NCBI RefSeq assembly: GCF_021018805.1 | Contig: NW_026960609.1 | Span: 2,542,001 to 2,606,000, forward strand | Direction of reading: 5' to 3' | Length of the DNA: 64,000 nt | From: Prinia subflava | Taxonomy: Eukaryota; Chordata; Aves; Passeriformes; Cisticolidae | Shown: in pieces, positions 22,152-32,994 of the stretch | Layout of the letters: each line of letters begins with the position of its first letter | Numbering within the stretch: the stretch's first letter is position 1 | The notes under the pieces: generated by a model | Seen by the model: the letters and a program-made list of their open reading frames with translations, nothing else | What the model was told of the DNA's origin: nothing | The model's database searches: none | Program-made: the position numbers and the translations under genes

Positions 22152-22954
22152 TGTTAGAAATGAGACGCTTGACACGGCCAATATATCAAGCAGCAATTTA
22201 ATGATTAATTAATTAATATGGTAAAGTGTGAGCAAAGGCAGCGCTAGGTACAGTGGTAGGGGTTTTCCCTTCCGACTGCACACCGATTGCTGGACTTGCT
22301 GGTATTTTATTTGCTATATTCATGCATATTCATAGGTTTTCTCAGTAGTTTCCATTTCTAGTATTAATGTCACAATTCAATACTTAACAGCCATAAATCT
22401 ATAGATTGTCCTGTATAATTCTATAGACTATTGTGATCTATTTTGATATTTCAATATTCCAGGATGTACATCCAGGATATGTTTTTCCAGATGGTGGGGT
22501 CTGGCTTCCAGATGTGGGGGTCCCATTTCTGTTTTTCAGGTCCATCAATCTCCGATAGTGATGTCCAGTTTCCCTCTTCAGGAGCCATAAATCAGTGTGC
22601 TGAAGTCTTGTTTTCGTGTCCAGGAAGTTTTCCCACCTTCTGTGAAGGCCTGGGCCCCCTTTTTACTTTCTTCTTTTGTCTAAAAGCCTTTTTACATTCT
22701 AAAACTACAGTTAAAAATTCTTTAATACAAAGCAAGCTTCTAAGGTTATAATTAAAAGACACTTATTACAGAATAGCTTGAGACTTATAATAGGTAATTG
22801 CAAGCAAAAGGTTTATTCAAAAACCTCCTTCCATGCTTTCCTCAGTTGTTTATTAGAACTCATCTTTATAACTGTCCCATGGCCATGTTCCACAACTACA
22901 ATTACACAGATTTTCTTCATTTCCCTGACACGAAACATAACTTTGTATTTCACA
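22152..22954 (-). repeat. Probable solo LTR, minus orientation, ends tentative
   Basis: The plus strand begins TGTTAGAAATGAGACGC and may end ...GTATTTCACA, giving imperfect terminal inverted repeats and a possible 4-bp duplication GGAA (22148-22151 and 22955-22958). On the minus strand an ATTAAA signal lies near the 3' end. Another CCA-GGAA junction near 22622 could be the true end, so the length is uncertain. Confidence 0.4.
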
Positions 22955-23321
22955 GGAATAAAACTTATAAGCTTTTGTCTATGGGTCTTGTTTTTCTATA
23001 ACTTGTATCTTTACCCAACGTGAACAACTTCTGAATGTTGAAAGAAGCGTCTGGCATTAAGAGTTACTTTCTATTTCATTTAAACTTTAAGGAAAAGCCA
23101 TAAAAGGTCTGTGAAAGAGCTTGCTATAGGTGAGAGAACTTGTTTTCCCTTTTCCTGTCCTATTGCCTTTTTTGCTTGGATGTCTTGATTACAGTGTTCA
23201 AATTTTTTAAAGTTTAAACCAATTGTAAAGGATGAAATGTTAAGAATCAAAACAGTAGATCTTTTCACTCCTCTGTATCTGGTGAATGCATCTGATATTC
23301 AAAGAAACAGAAGTGGTGTAG

Positions 23322-23715
23322 TGAAAGCAGGGTCTCTATTTGGGGTTGGAGATGGAGCAAATGCAGATACAACCAGCGTGGTTAAAACATACCTTCTCCT
23401 CTTTATTCCCGAAATGGCTGGTTTTATACAGTGCAAAATAATTTACAGTTACAGGTGCATTCTTATTGGCATTCAGCGTGAACAAGTATGTAAACTATTT
23501 CAGTTTAAGGCAGCTACCGTATCTTCACTCTATTTGCCCCATACAGTCTATGCCCACACCTTAACCTAATTTCTAACTGCGCCACAAAGCTTATCTACTT
23601 CTACGCAGGCCCAAATCTGAGGCCTAGCAGGCCCAAATCTGAGGCCCAGTTTGGGATAGCTCAAATCTCATTCCACAGCACATTGTGCCCATGATCTCTA
23701 AGAAATTCCGTTACA
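23322..23715 (-). repeat. Solo LTR of the ERV-B family (394 bp)
   Basis: Flanked by GTGTAG (23316-23321 and 23716-23721). It aligns with the ERV-B LTR from the TTTATTCCCGAAATGGC block (poly(A) signal region) to the final GCCCATGAT...TACA, but with many substitutions and indels. It therefore marks an earlier wave of the same lineage. Confidence 0.85.
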
Positions 23716-23721
23716 GTGTAG

Positions 23722-24376
23722 TTTTCAAGTAGTTCAATGGGAAATACTGGATTTAATTCCTATTTGAGACTAGATAAATGCAAACATATGCATGTATTAA
23801 CAACAGTTTAGGCACTCCAGAGAAGAGTTAAAAAAAAGGGATTAAAGATTTGGAAGTTAGGATGTGAATGGGCTAAGATTGTATTTAGAAATATAATACT
23901 GTGGTTACTGGTAAACTTGCATTTTTTTGCATTTTTAAGTAGATGATAGTAAGAATTTTTCCTTTTTTTACTATAGAAACAACTTCTTCCTTTTCTTTTA
24001 TATGTGACTGTATCCTTTCTTCTTGCATCCTTTTTGTTGTTGGTGAACATACAAATAATTTACATAAAAAATGCAAAATAGTAACAGTTTCAGTCAGACT
24101 AGGCTCATAAAATTATTTTGATTGATATAAATGTTTAATTGTATCCAGCTACGCTTCCACACACTGAAAGAACTAACTATATGATACTTTTACAGGCTCC
24201 AGACCCTAAAATTAAAATGATGAAGTATTTTATTTTCTTTAGGTGTTTTCCACCAGGGATTCAAGAGCCTCTTAGATTTTTAAGTCTGTTTTTTATTTCT
24301 CTCCCCTTTCACACTCTGGATACAAAGGGACTGTAATGGCACCCCGAACTGTCCCAGTGCTTAAGCAGTCAATGAG
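23722..24376. other. AT-rich unique DNA
   Basis: Nothing recognised up to the ERV-C target site. Confidence 0.5.
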
Positions 24377-24382
24377 CTTAAC

Positions 24383-24934
24383 TCCGTCGGTGTGCTCACA
24401 GAGAGCCAACGGGCTCTGTCGCCGCTGGCCCAGACACAGCGACAGAGTGGTAGGGGGTCAGTCTGCAAGCTCGCAAGCAGTACTGACCCTGTGGGTTCTT
24501 TGCCTGGTAGAGGCTTATGCGAGCGATGGAGATTCGACGGGCAGTGGAAAGAAAGGAGGAAACAATTCCAGACGAACAGAGGGTTTATTGCAAACACCTC
24601 CTCAGCCCGAAACTGTTCGGGGGGAGAGGGGTGCCGGGGGTTTTTGTCCAAAGGATTCGGAGGGGGGACAAAGGGGGTGGCCAGCCACTGCCAGCCAACC
24701 GGGGCAGGTTGCCAGGGGATACAGATGTAATAGAACATCACTTGGACTAATCAGGGGAAAAATAGGGGGGATTTACAAAGGCAGGAGAAATGACAGGCAG
24801 CTAACCGTGTGCCGCATGACAGGTGCCGGAGTCATGTGAGTTAAACAAAGGAACAATCGAGGGGTGGGGTACAGGGAACCCAACAAGTACAAAAGTATAG
24901 AAAGCCTAACCGATTAAATTAACACACTGCCACA
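24383..24934 (-). repeat. 3' LTR of ERV-C (552 bp)
   Basis: Begins TGTGGCAG on the minus strand; the other end reads CCGACGGA instead of a standard CA, and one base of ambiguity with the target duplication remains. AATAAA is at 24584-24589 (minus). No clear TATA box. Confidence 0.92.
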
Positions 24935-24952
24935 TCTCCCCGTTTTCTTTTT
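24935..24952 (-). promoter_or_regulatory. Polypurine tract of ERV-C
   Basis: The minus strand reads AAAAAGAAAACGGGGAGA directly before the LTR; one C interrupts the purine run. Confidence 0.75.
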
Positions 24953-25082
24953 ACAAAAAGAACAGAAGTGAGGGGGGGTCCGGCAGATGCTCAGAGTCCA
25001 GGTAACATTTGGCGAATCAAGGTTGTTGAGCTGGCCACTAATCGTCTGCGAGGCTTTCGCCGTCACTTTCTTCTTCAAGCTC

Positions 25083-26354
25083 CTATTCAAGCTCCTTCAG
25101 CTCGTCTTCAGGAGCCGTGACCTTGGCGAGCCTAGCAGCAGCAGGAGAGGGGGTAGATGTGGAACTTAAAACTAACTTAATTAACGATCTCTTGATTAGT
25201 CCGAAAGCAAGACAAACAATTAAAATAATAAACAAAATCAACAGACATGTTTTTAAAATGGACCCGGCCCATCCAGATAACCCCCAACCTTTAAAAATGT
25301 TGCTCATCCAATCACCTGTCTCTCTGTTGATGTCACTGATCATATTTTGCATCTGTACAATGAGTTTTCGAGTGCTCTCAGCCCGAGTCGACAGATTAAA
25401 ACAACATAGACCCTCAAACTCCTCATACGTGTGATTGTGGAGAAGTATGATGTAGTCTATGGCTGCCCGATTTTGGAGGGAAGCTTGCCTCATTATTTCC
25501 TCGTCTTGCAGGAGGTTGAATAGGGTTCTGGAGGTTAAATTTGCTTGTTTCGCCACCCAACATTTTAAATTTCCCAATTCCCCCACGGCCTTAGCAAAGG
25601 AGACCCATGGGGCAAAATTTGTGATTGCGACCTCTTTAGTTTTGTTCCAATGAATAATTTCCGAATCGCAATCCGGGTCTAATTTTCTAAGGTCTCTTTT
25701 GGAAACTGCCAATCCATGTGCACCACTTTATTTCTTTTGCTTTTCTTTCCAATCCGTAATTTGCATCTTGTTGGGTGTGAACAGCCCTACCTTTCCTAGG
25801 GTGCACGGACCTCCAGAAAGACGAGAGGGGATACCTGCCCAAGCCCGATCTCTGCAGATCAGAAAGACTCCCTTGGCCAACTTCTTGCACCACGAGTGGG
25901 CTCTATCTAGCACTTTAGATTGAAAAGCGTGCTTGGTGCGGTTGTCTAAAGCGTCGGCCGAATTGGTAATACGAATGCAGGCGGGAGCTGTAGTTGCTCC
26001 GAGGAGCCGCAGCTCTCGGGGTTCCTCTTTCATATCTGGCAGGGAAAGCACAAAATTCTTCCAGCCAATAAAAGGATTAAATTGGGGGGTCTTACTGATG
26101 CAGTGGGCACAATGGAGAAGTCTTTCAGGCATTTCCCACTGTCTAAAGGGAATCCCCATGAGGCATGTGGACATCGGGTCTGAGGCTGATGCTTGATTGA
26201 GACAGATGTGATCCTGTCCCATAGATTCTGCGAGCAGAGCCCACACGTTGGCTCGCGACTGTGGGACGGTCCAAGCTTGGGTGAATGTTAGCAGCTTGGT
26301 CAGAAAGAGCACGGTCGGGAGGCTTAGCATCTTGGGTCCGGGTCTGAAAAACAA
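25083..26354 (-). pseudogene. env: env of ERV-C, one nonsense codon and a lost cysteine
   Basis: A single frame from a signal-peptide-like start at 26354 to the TM tail at 25083, broken only by TAA at 25728-25730 shortly before the SU/TM junction. SU shares the GQDHICL and WAGIPSRL blocks with ERV-A. TM has the LQNRAAID segment, but the first cysteine of CX6CC is Tyr (codon 25425-25427, TAT), leaving YEEFEGLCC. A hydrophobic anchor (LLILFIILIVCLAFGLI) and a ~30-residue tail follow. The frame starts just before the end of pol (26375). Without the first cysteine the usual TM disulphide loop could not form. Confidence 0.9.
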
Positions 26355-26374
26355 AACTGGGGGGCCAAAAATTA

Positions 26375-29300
26375 TTAATTTGGGTCACAGAAATAGGTAA
26401 AGGACAGGTCATGGTCCCATTCCCACAGGATGGGAAGAGAGGGTCTGGAGGAGACTCGCCTTCGACGGCGGAATGTCGCCGAAGCCACCTGCGGGACGCT
26501 GTCGTCACGCTCCCTCTTCCTTTTAATGAATGGTTTTACCCATTTGGCAGGTATCCATTTGATCCCGGTAGGCGTGAGGACACAGGCGTACCCACGCCCC
26601 CACGTCACCAGGTCAAATGGACCCTCCACCTTCCCTGACTCAGGCGATCTCACCAGCACCGGGGGCTTGGGATCGAACTGCCACTCCTTGTTGCACCCAA
26701 AGTGTATGGTAATGGGCGGATTGGGATTTTCAAAGGAACAATTTAGAAAATTGATGACATAAAGGGCTCGGGCCAATCTGATTGCCGGCGGTTCCACCTT
26801 TAATACCTGTTGCTGTTGTTTAAGGACCCTCTTGATCTCTTGGTGTGTCCTCTCTACGATCGCTTGGCCTGTGGGGGAGTGGGGGATGCCTATCTTGTGC
26901 TCCACTCCCCATTGCTGCAGGAAGCCAGCAAATTCCTTGGATTTGTACGCAGGGCCGTTGTCTGTTTTGATCCCCTTGGGGATGCCCATGGATGAGAAGG
27001 CCTGAACAAAGTGTTGGATAACATGTTGGGCCCTCTCACCTGCGTGCGCAGAGGCATAGACAGCGCCAGAGAAGGTATCGACGGAGACGTGAACGTACTT
27101 CAGTCTCCCAAATGATGGAATGTGGGTGACATCTGTCTGCCAGAGTTCACAGCTCTCCAACCCGCGAGGGTTGACCCCGGCATGCAGGGTAGGCACAGCG
27201 TGGGACTGACAGGAAGGACACGAGCCAACAATCGCCTTAGCTTGTTGACGTGTGAGGTTAAAACGTCTAGCTAAGCTAGGCGCGTTCTGATGGAACAGCT
27301 GATGGCTGAGCTTGGCCTGCTCAAAAACATCAGGCAATGGGGCTATCGCTACAGGGGCAGCAAGAGCGTCAGCCCTCCTGTTACCCTCAGCAATAAACCC
27401 AGGCAAATCGGTATGCGACCTGGTATGCATCACATAAAACGGTTGCTCTCGGTGGGAGACAAGTTTGACCAATTTCGAGAGCTGCTCATACAGAGCTGTG
27501 TTGGACACCTCTTGTAAAATTGCCTGATCTGCTCTAGATACCACCCCTGCTACGTATGAGGAATCGGTTACAATATTGAGAGGTCCAGAGAATCTCTCAA
27601 GTGCTCTGACGACAGCGGCCAACTCGGCTATTTGAGGTGAACCCTCAACCACTTTAATATCTGCCTCCCACTGCCGAGTTTCAGGGTCCTCCCAAGTCAT
27701 CACTGACTTGTGAGAACTCCCGGACGCGTCAGTAAAAACTGTCATCGCATCGAGAGGTCTCCTGCTCTGGACACTCTTTAAAGCCAATTTAAATGTTACG
27801 TCCGAATTAAATAGTTTGTGGGCTGGCCGATGAATTGAAATTTGGCCCGTAAAGGAATCTAGAGCGAATTGAAGTGCTTCATTTCCTTGAAGCAGGTGTT
27901 CCAACATGGGTTTTGTCATTTGGCCTGTTGGCAATCCAATTGGCATGTGAATACATTCAAAGTCGCACCCTGCCAAATCTTTCATCCGCGTTCTTGCTTT
28001 GCGGACGAGCTCAGCCATAAGCTCTTGTGGCTGTGTCATTCTTTTGGGCCGATGGTGGCTGAGAAAGACCCACTCTATAATAAGAAGAGGGTCCTTTCTG
28101 CCTTGGCCCTTGGTGTTGTGTGCTGATGTTTTTGCACCTGTGTCCCATTGAAAAATGATCCCATGTAGATGTGGCAGCTTACCCAGAATGATGAACCGAA
28201 AGGGAAGCTCGGGATCGCATCTGTGTGCCTGTCGCGATGTCATTGCCTGCTGGACCTTCTCCAACGCTGCTTTTGCCTCTGCGGTAAGCACCCTAGGAGA
28301 ACTGAGCTCCCCTCCCCCTTTCAATAAATTGAAAAGAGGGGCTAGATCCTCGGTGGTCAGACCTAGCCAGGGCCTTACCCAATTCAAGGCACCGCAAAGC
28401 TGATGGGCGTCCACAAGGGTACGGACATTTGTCCGAATTTCCAATTTTTGAGGCACAATGGTCCTCTTACCAATCTCCAGGCCCAGGTACTTCCAGGGTG
28501 GCATCCTTTGGATCTTATCTTTTTGCACCTCGAACCCTGCAGCAACTAACGAATTGGTTACAAGGTCAAGCGCTCGCGTAAGTTCATCTTCGGTCGGCGC
28601 GCAAACGAGGATGTCATCCATATAGTGGTGGATGACAACCCCCTCCGTGGCTGCACGCACAGGGGACAGCAAGGAAGAGACATACTGCTGACACATCACT
28701 GGGGAGGCCTTCATCCCTTGCGGGAGCACCCTCCAGTGGTACCTCTTCCTTGGGGCCGCTCGGTTGATGGAAAGAACCGAGAAGGCGAAACGCGGGGCAT
28801 CATCCGGGTGTAGAGGAATTTGGAAAAAGCAATCTTTTATGTCAATTACAGCCAGATTCCAATTTCGTGGCAGCATGGTTGGGGAAGGCATCCCAGGTTG
28901 GAGAGACCCCATATCTTCAATTACTTCGTTAATTTGGCGGAGGTTGTGGAGGAGGCGCCATCGTTTTTTGTCACTCTTTCGAATGACAAAAACGGGCGAG
29001 TTCCATGGAGAATTGGTCTCCACGATGTGACCTTTAGCTAATTGCTCCTCCACGAGCTCCTCAAGCGCCTGTAATTTCTCTTTTGTTAGCGGCCATTGCT
29101 CAACCCAGACTGGTTTATCTGTCATCCAATTCAGTTTGAGGGTCGGGCGCTTCTCAGCAGCCGCTGCCTGAAAATTTTGCGAGGGGTCGGGAATTTCAAT
29201 TGTGACACCCCACTGAGCTATGAGGTCTCTTCCAAGCAGGGGTTCCTTGTAATCTAAAACAAAAGGACGGATGGCAGCCAATTGTCCTTTTGGCCCCGTA

Positions 29301-29992
29301 ATTTTTACCATGTTTTTCGACTGTTTTGTGGATTGGAACCCTCCTACACCTTGGATCTGTCCGTCCACGTCCTCCAGGGCCCAATGTGACGGCCATTCCG
29401 TGGTCGGAATAATCGTCACATCTGCCTCTGTGTGAAAAAGCAGATCTTTATCTATTGACTCATCTCCCACAGTGAGCGTACATCGCACTAAGGGCTTACG
29501 GGTGGAAATGTGATGTACAGCATTTACAGTAAAGGTAAGATGTTCTGGGTCACCATAAGGAATTGCTTGTGCGATGACCTGGCCCTTGGGTAAAAATGTG
29601 GGCGGATGAGTGCAGCGCAGCCAGAGAATGAGGGCCCTGGGGTTGTTGTGAAGTGTCCCCGGGACTACCTCAGTCTCCTGCGGAGTGTATTTGCAATCAC
29701 CGACGACGATGAACTTACCTTCGCTGGTCATTGGCCACTGATGTAACTTCTTTGGGTCTATGGTCACAAAATGGAAGTCCCTATCCATCAGGTACAATGG
29801 TCTGGTGAGATGCAACCTGTAGGGTTCAAAAAAGGAAGAGGTAGTGAGAATAGGTTTTGCTATATCATGTTCAGGTGTTCTTGAGTCTGGTGTAGAATGT
29901 CCATCCAATTGACCCCCTTTGGAGTTCCCTGCCCGGTCCACCCGATTGGGGTCATCGCGCTGGGTGGACCCGAGGTCCCCTTTCAGTTTTTT
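26375..29992 (-). CDS. pol: pro-pol of ERV-C in one frame, altered protease site
   Basis: A single open frame of about 1200 codons entered by a -1 slip at 29986-29992. In order it encodes a decayed dUTPase-like region (CKYTPQETEVV...PKGQVIAQAIPY), a protease with LLGRDL but HTEAD in place of DTGAD (about 29420-29434), RT with DIKDCFFQIPL, LPQGMKASP and YMDD, RNase H with FTDASG, and integrase with HHCC and DDE residues (WQTDVT, KTDNGPAY, AIVERTH). A basic tail ends at 26375. Protease and pol share a frame, so no second frameshift is needed, unlike ERV-B and -D. RT, RNase H and integrase look intact. The missing protease Asp and Gly should make it unable to process Gag. Confidence 0.92.
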   Translation of the reverse strand, partial: KKLKGDLGSTQRDDPNRVDRAGNSKGGQLDGHSTPDSRTPEHDIAKPILTTSSFFEPYRLHLTRPLYLMDRDFHFVTIDPKKLHQWPMTSEGKFIVVGDCKYTPQETEVVPGTLHNNPRALILWLRCTHPPTFLPKGQVIAQAIPYGDPEHLTFTVNAVHHISTRKPLVRCTLTVGDESIDKDLLFHTEADVTIIPTTEWPSHWALEDVDGQIQGVGGFQSTKQSKNMVKITGPKGQLAAIRPFVLDYKEPLLGRDLIAQWGVTIEIPDPSQNFQAAAAEKRPTLKLNWMTDKPVWVEQWPLTKEKLQALEELVEEQLAKGHIVETNSPWNSPVFVIRKSDKKRWRLLHNLRQINEVIEDMGSLQPGMPSPTMLPRNWNLAVIDIKDCFFQIPLHPDDAPRFAFSVLSINRAAPRKRYHWRVLPQGMKASPVMCQQYVSSLLSPVRAATEGVVIHHYMDDILVCAPTEDELTRALDLVTNSLVAAGFEVQKDKIQRMPPWKYLGLEIGKRTIVPQKLEIRTNVRTLVDAHQLCGALNWVRPWLGLTTEDLAPLFNLLKGGGELSSPRVLTAEAKAALEKVQQAMTSRQAHRCDPELPFRFIILGKLPHLHGIIFQWDTGAKTSAHNTKGQGRKDPLLIIEWVFLSHHRPKRMTQPQELMAELVRKARTRMKDLAGCDFECIHMPIGLPTGQMTKPMLEHLLQGNEALQFALDSFTGQISIHRPAHKLFNSDVTFKLALKSVQSRRPLDAMTVFTDASGSSHKSVMTWEDPETRQWEADIKVVEGSPQIAELAAVVRALERFSGPLNIVTDSSYVAGVVSRADQAILQEVSNTALYEQLSKLVKLVSHREQPFYVMHTRSHTDLPGFIAEGNRRADALAAPVAIAPLPDVFEQAKLSHQLFHQNAPSLARRFNLTRQQAKAIVGSCPSCQSHAVPTLHAGVNPRGLESCELWQTDVTHIPSFGRLKYVHVSVDTFSGAVYASAHAGERAQHVIQHFVQAFSSMGIPKGIKTDNGPAYKSKEFAGFLQQWGVEHKIGIPHSPTGQAIVERTHQEIKRVLKQQQQVLKVEPPAIRLARALYVINFLNCSFENPNPPITIHFGCNKEWQFDPKPPVLVRSPESGKVEGPFDLVTWGRGYACVLTPTGIKWIPAKWVKPFIKRKRERDDSVPQVASATFRRRRRVSSRPSLPILWEWDHDLSFTYFCDPN
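29986..29992 (-). promoter_or_regulatory. gag/pro -1 frameshift site AAAAAAC
   Basis: Gag codons CAA AAA AAC are followed at once by TGA. A -1 slip on A AAA AAC leads into the pro-pol frame. This heptamer is classic for betaretroviral gag/pro. Confidence 0.9.
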
Positions 29993-30964
29993 TGCTGTGC
30001 CTGGGAAGGCACCGGTGTTCCTGGAGATGTATTTTGAGTCCGCTGTAGTAAAGGTTTCTTAGGGCAGTTGGCAGTCCAGTGTCCTTCGTCCTTGCAGAAG
30101 AAGCAGCGACCAGGGCGATTGCCGAAGGAGGGTCGCCACCGAGGCGGACGATGTCAAGGCTGTTGGGATGATTCTGCAGCACGCACAGCCTTGGGCGGAA
30201 AGGTTGCCTGGGAGGGTGGTGGTGGGTTCCTCCGGGCAAGGAAGGGCACCTTCATCTGGCACACCTGGAGCATTGACTGGAGAGTGCGGGGCGGATCTAG
30301 GGGAAGACTCAAAATTGCCTGTTTACACAGGTCGTTAGCATTAACGAAAACAAGCTCCCCTATAATACCTTCCCGTGCACTTTCTGTTTGAACTTGAACT
30401 TCCACTGCTCTGGTGAGCCGCTCTACAAAGGCAACAAATGATTCAGAAGGTCCCTGCCTAATGGTGGTATAGGGTGGTGATGGTGCGTCTGGCTGCAAAC
30501 AAAATAAAGCCTTGCAGGCTATATCTTTTATAATTGAAAGGACTGCTGAGGGTATTAGGGCTGCCTGGGACTCAGGGGAAACATAGGAACCTTCACCAGC
30601 AAGCAACTCAAGAGAGAGGGGATTGCCCTCTTCATTGATGGCTGGAAAGGGCAACTGAGGCATTGCTTCTTGCAGGGCCTGTTTAAATGCTGCATCCCAG
30701 AGCTTAAACTCTGTGCCATTCATCAGGCAAGAGAAAAGCTGCCGGAGGTCTGCTGGAACAACATGGACACCTGCGAGATCAGCAGTGAGGAGGCCACGGA
30801 AGTATCGACTCTCCCTGCCATATTCCTTGTGCGCCTTGCATAAATTCCGAATGATGCTTTGGGAAAAAGCATGCCAATCGGGTTTTGGTGTGTCACCACC
30901 ACGTGTTCTGCGGTAGGTGACAGGCGCAGCAGAGAGAGTGACCTCTGGCTCACCCTCGCTCATT

Positions 30965-30996
30965 TCTTCTGGTTCCCAACCGTGGGAACCAGAAGA
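30965..30996. repeat. Perfect 14-bp inverted repeat, 4-nt loop
   Basis: Arms TCTTCTGGTTCCCA and its exact complement are separated by ACCG. It sits exactly where the gag frame of ERV-C shifts. Confidence 0.9.
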
Positions 30997-32414
30997 GAGG
31001 GCGTGGGAAAATTGCTGGCAAGGATGGCGTCCTTCCGGGGCGGGGAGAGGGACTCGGTCCTGCCTCAGGGGCGTGTCGAGGGGCAGGGTGAGTGGGCGGG
31101 ACCTTTGGGGAGGAGGGAGGAGCTGAGGGAAGGAAGGGGTTGGAGGGAAGAAAGGGGTTCAGGGGATGGGGGAAGGGTGGCGGCCACGTGGAGGAATGGA
31201 CGCCATTAGGTGGGTCACTGCCGCCATTTTGTGGCCAGTGTGACGCATTTAAATTAAACTGAACCTTGGGTTTGCAATTCGGGGAAGCAGGGGGAAGGAA
31301 AGGTCCTCGGTCAGCTTGGCCAGAGCTTTCCAAGGGGTCCCCAGCAGTCTGTCCCAGGCTACTGGGGCTCGGGGGCCGGGAATTTTTCGGAGAGTCTGGG
31401 CGGACAACTCTCTGAGTCGCTGCTTTCCTCAAAATTCCCTTTCTCGGGGCAGAGGGGCTGGGATTGGGTTGAAGGGAAACCGGGGCTAGCTGGGTTTCAT
31501 GAGAGCTTTTCTGCACTCCCTTTTTCGTCGCTGCCATCTTTAATTGCAAAATTAAAAAGGCTAATTTCTGTGTGTTCTTTTCCCCGGCGTTACCTAATTG
31601 TAATAGTTTCTTTTCCGCCAGCTCCCAAAATCGGGGGCTGTGTACCATCTGCGGGGACGCCGTCGGGTAGTGCAGGAAAAGCCATCGGACCAGCTTTTTT
31701 AAACAATCCTTAGAGAACTTAACTTTATTAGCTTCTAATAACGTAACACAACTGTAAAACACTCCTTTCTGGGAAGCAGACAGAGAAGCACCCATTCTGC
31801 CTGCGTGATTTCTGGAGCTAGCAAACGAAAGACGCAACGAAAAAAAAACCCGCCGCCGCACGCGTTTTAAAACCGCTGTTTCACGCGCCCGACCGCTCTG
31901 CAAAAAGCCGGCGCACGCGGCGAAACCGAAACTGGCTGGCCGGCAGCCGCGCCGTAGGAGCTCGCGCTTGCGCACAAAAATAAAAGCTTTAAATCAAACC
32001 GAGGGAACAGAAAAACACCGGGGGGGGTGAGCCCAGGACAGGGGCCAAAAAACCCAAATCCCGGGGGCCGCGCGACCTCATCCCGGGGGGTGCTGTCCCC
32101 CACAGGCTGCCAGAAAGGGAAACGCCGTTCCCACTGACCCGCCCCGCGGACTAGGGGGGTCTGCTTACTTACGAACCCCTGGCGTGGTGCTCCAAAGCTG
32201 CTCCAGAAGATCCACCACCGGAGAAGGACCGTCTTCGGGACACGGCGGAGACGGCTGCCCTCCTCTTCCCCGGGGGAGCGGTCCCTCGCGGAGGGCCCTC
32301 AAACCCGGGCCGATGTGACCGTCCAGGGATTATTTCAGGTGAGCTCAGCTCCTTGCTGAGACGCACCAATCCTGCCCGTGGGCTCCGTAAAGGCGCTGAA
32401 AGCCCCTTTCCAGT

Positions 32415-32432
32415 GCCCCACGTTGGGCGCCA
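32415..32432 (-). promoter_or_regulatory. Primer binding site of ERV-C (tRNA-Lys1,2)
   Basis: The minus strand reads TGGCGCCCAACGTGGGGC, an 18-nt match to the lysine-tRNA(1,2) type used by several betaretroviruses. Four bases separate it from the LTR. Confidence 0.92.
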
Positions 32433-32436
32433 CACC

Positions 32437-32988
32437 TCCGTCGGTGTGCTCACAGAGAGCCAACGGGCTCTGTCGCCGCTGGCCCAGACACAGCGACAGA
32501 GTGGTAGGGGGTCAGTCTGCAAGCTCGCAAGCAGTACTGACCCTGTGGGTTCTTTGCCTGGTAGAGGCTTATGCGAGCGATGGAGATTCGACGGGCAGTG
32601 GAAAGAAAGGAGGAAACAATTTCAGACGAACAGAGGGTTTATTGCAAACACCTCCTCAGCCCGAAACTGTTCGGGGGGAGAGGGGTGCCGGGGGTTTTTG
32701 TCCAAAGGATTCGGAGGGGGGACAAAGGGGGTGGCCAGCCACTGCCAGCCAACCGGGGCAGGTTGCCAGGGGATACAGATGTAATAGAACATCACTTGGA
32801 CTAATCAGGGGAAAAATAGGGGGGATTTACAAAGGCAGGAGAAATGACAGGCAGCTAACCATGTGCCGCATGACAGGTGCCGGAGTCATGTGAGTTAAAC
32901 AAAGGAACAATCGAGGGGTGGGGTACAGGGAACCCAACAAGTACAAAAGTATAGAAAGCCTAACCGATTAAATTAACACACTGCCACA
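32437..32988 (-). repeat. 5' LTR of ERV-C (552 bp)
   Basis: Identical to the 3' LTR except for C/T in the CAATTCCAG block and G/A in the CTAACCGTG block (bases in the 3' LTR given first). AATAAA is at 32638-32643 on the minus strand. Confidence 0.93.
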
Positions 32989-32994
32989 CTTAAC

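Larger units (their letters stand above)
29983..31795 (-). pseudogene. gag: gag of ERV-C, frameshift plus nonsense codon
   Basis: It starts at ATG 31795 with MGASLS, an N-myristoylation-type matrix start. Matrix and a Pro/Ser-rich spacer run to a stop at 30950-30952. Capsid resumes in another frame (30154-30963) with a major homology region (QGPSESFVAFVER). TGA at 30154-30156 (probably from CGA) interrupts before a nucleocapsid with one CCHC knuckle (CFFCKDEGHWTANC, near 30090). The frame ends at TGA 29983-29985, immediately after the slip site. The matrix/capsid shift falls at a perfect 14-bp inverted repeat (30965-30996). Apart from these two lesions the gene is complete. Confidence 0.9.
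24383..32988 (-). mobile_element. ERV-C, recent beta-like provirus
   Basis: A full-structure minus-strand provirus of ~8.6 kb flanked by CTTAAC (24377-24382 and 32989-32994). Its two 552-bp LTRs differ at only 2 positions (0.36%), the smallest divergence in the window. Order in its own direction: 5' LTR, exact lysine-tRNA(1,2) primer binding site, gag, pro-pol in one frame, env, polypurine tract, 3' LTR. Gag has a frameshift and a TGA, and env has a TAA. Several catalytic or structural residues are also altered (protease, dUTPase, one Env cysteine). Env is of the same type as ERV-A. Confidence 0.95.
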
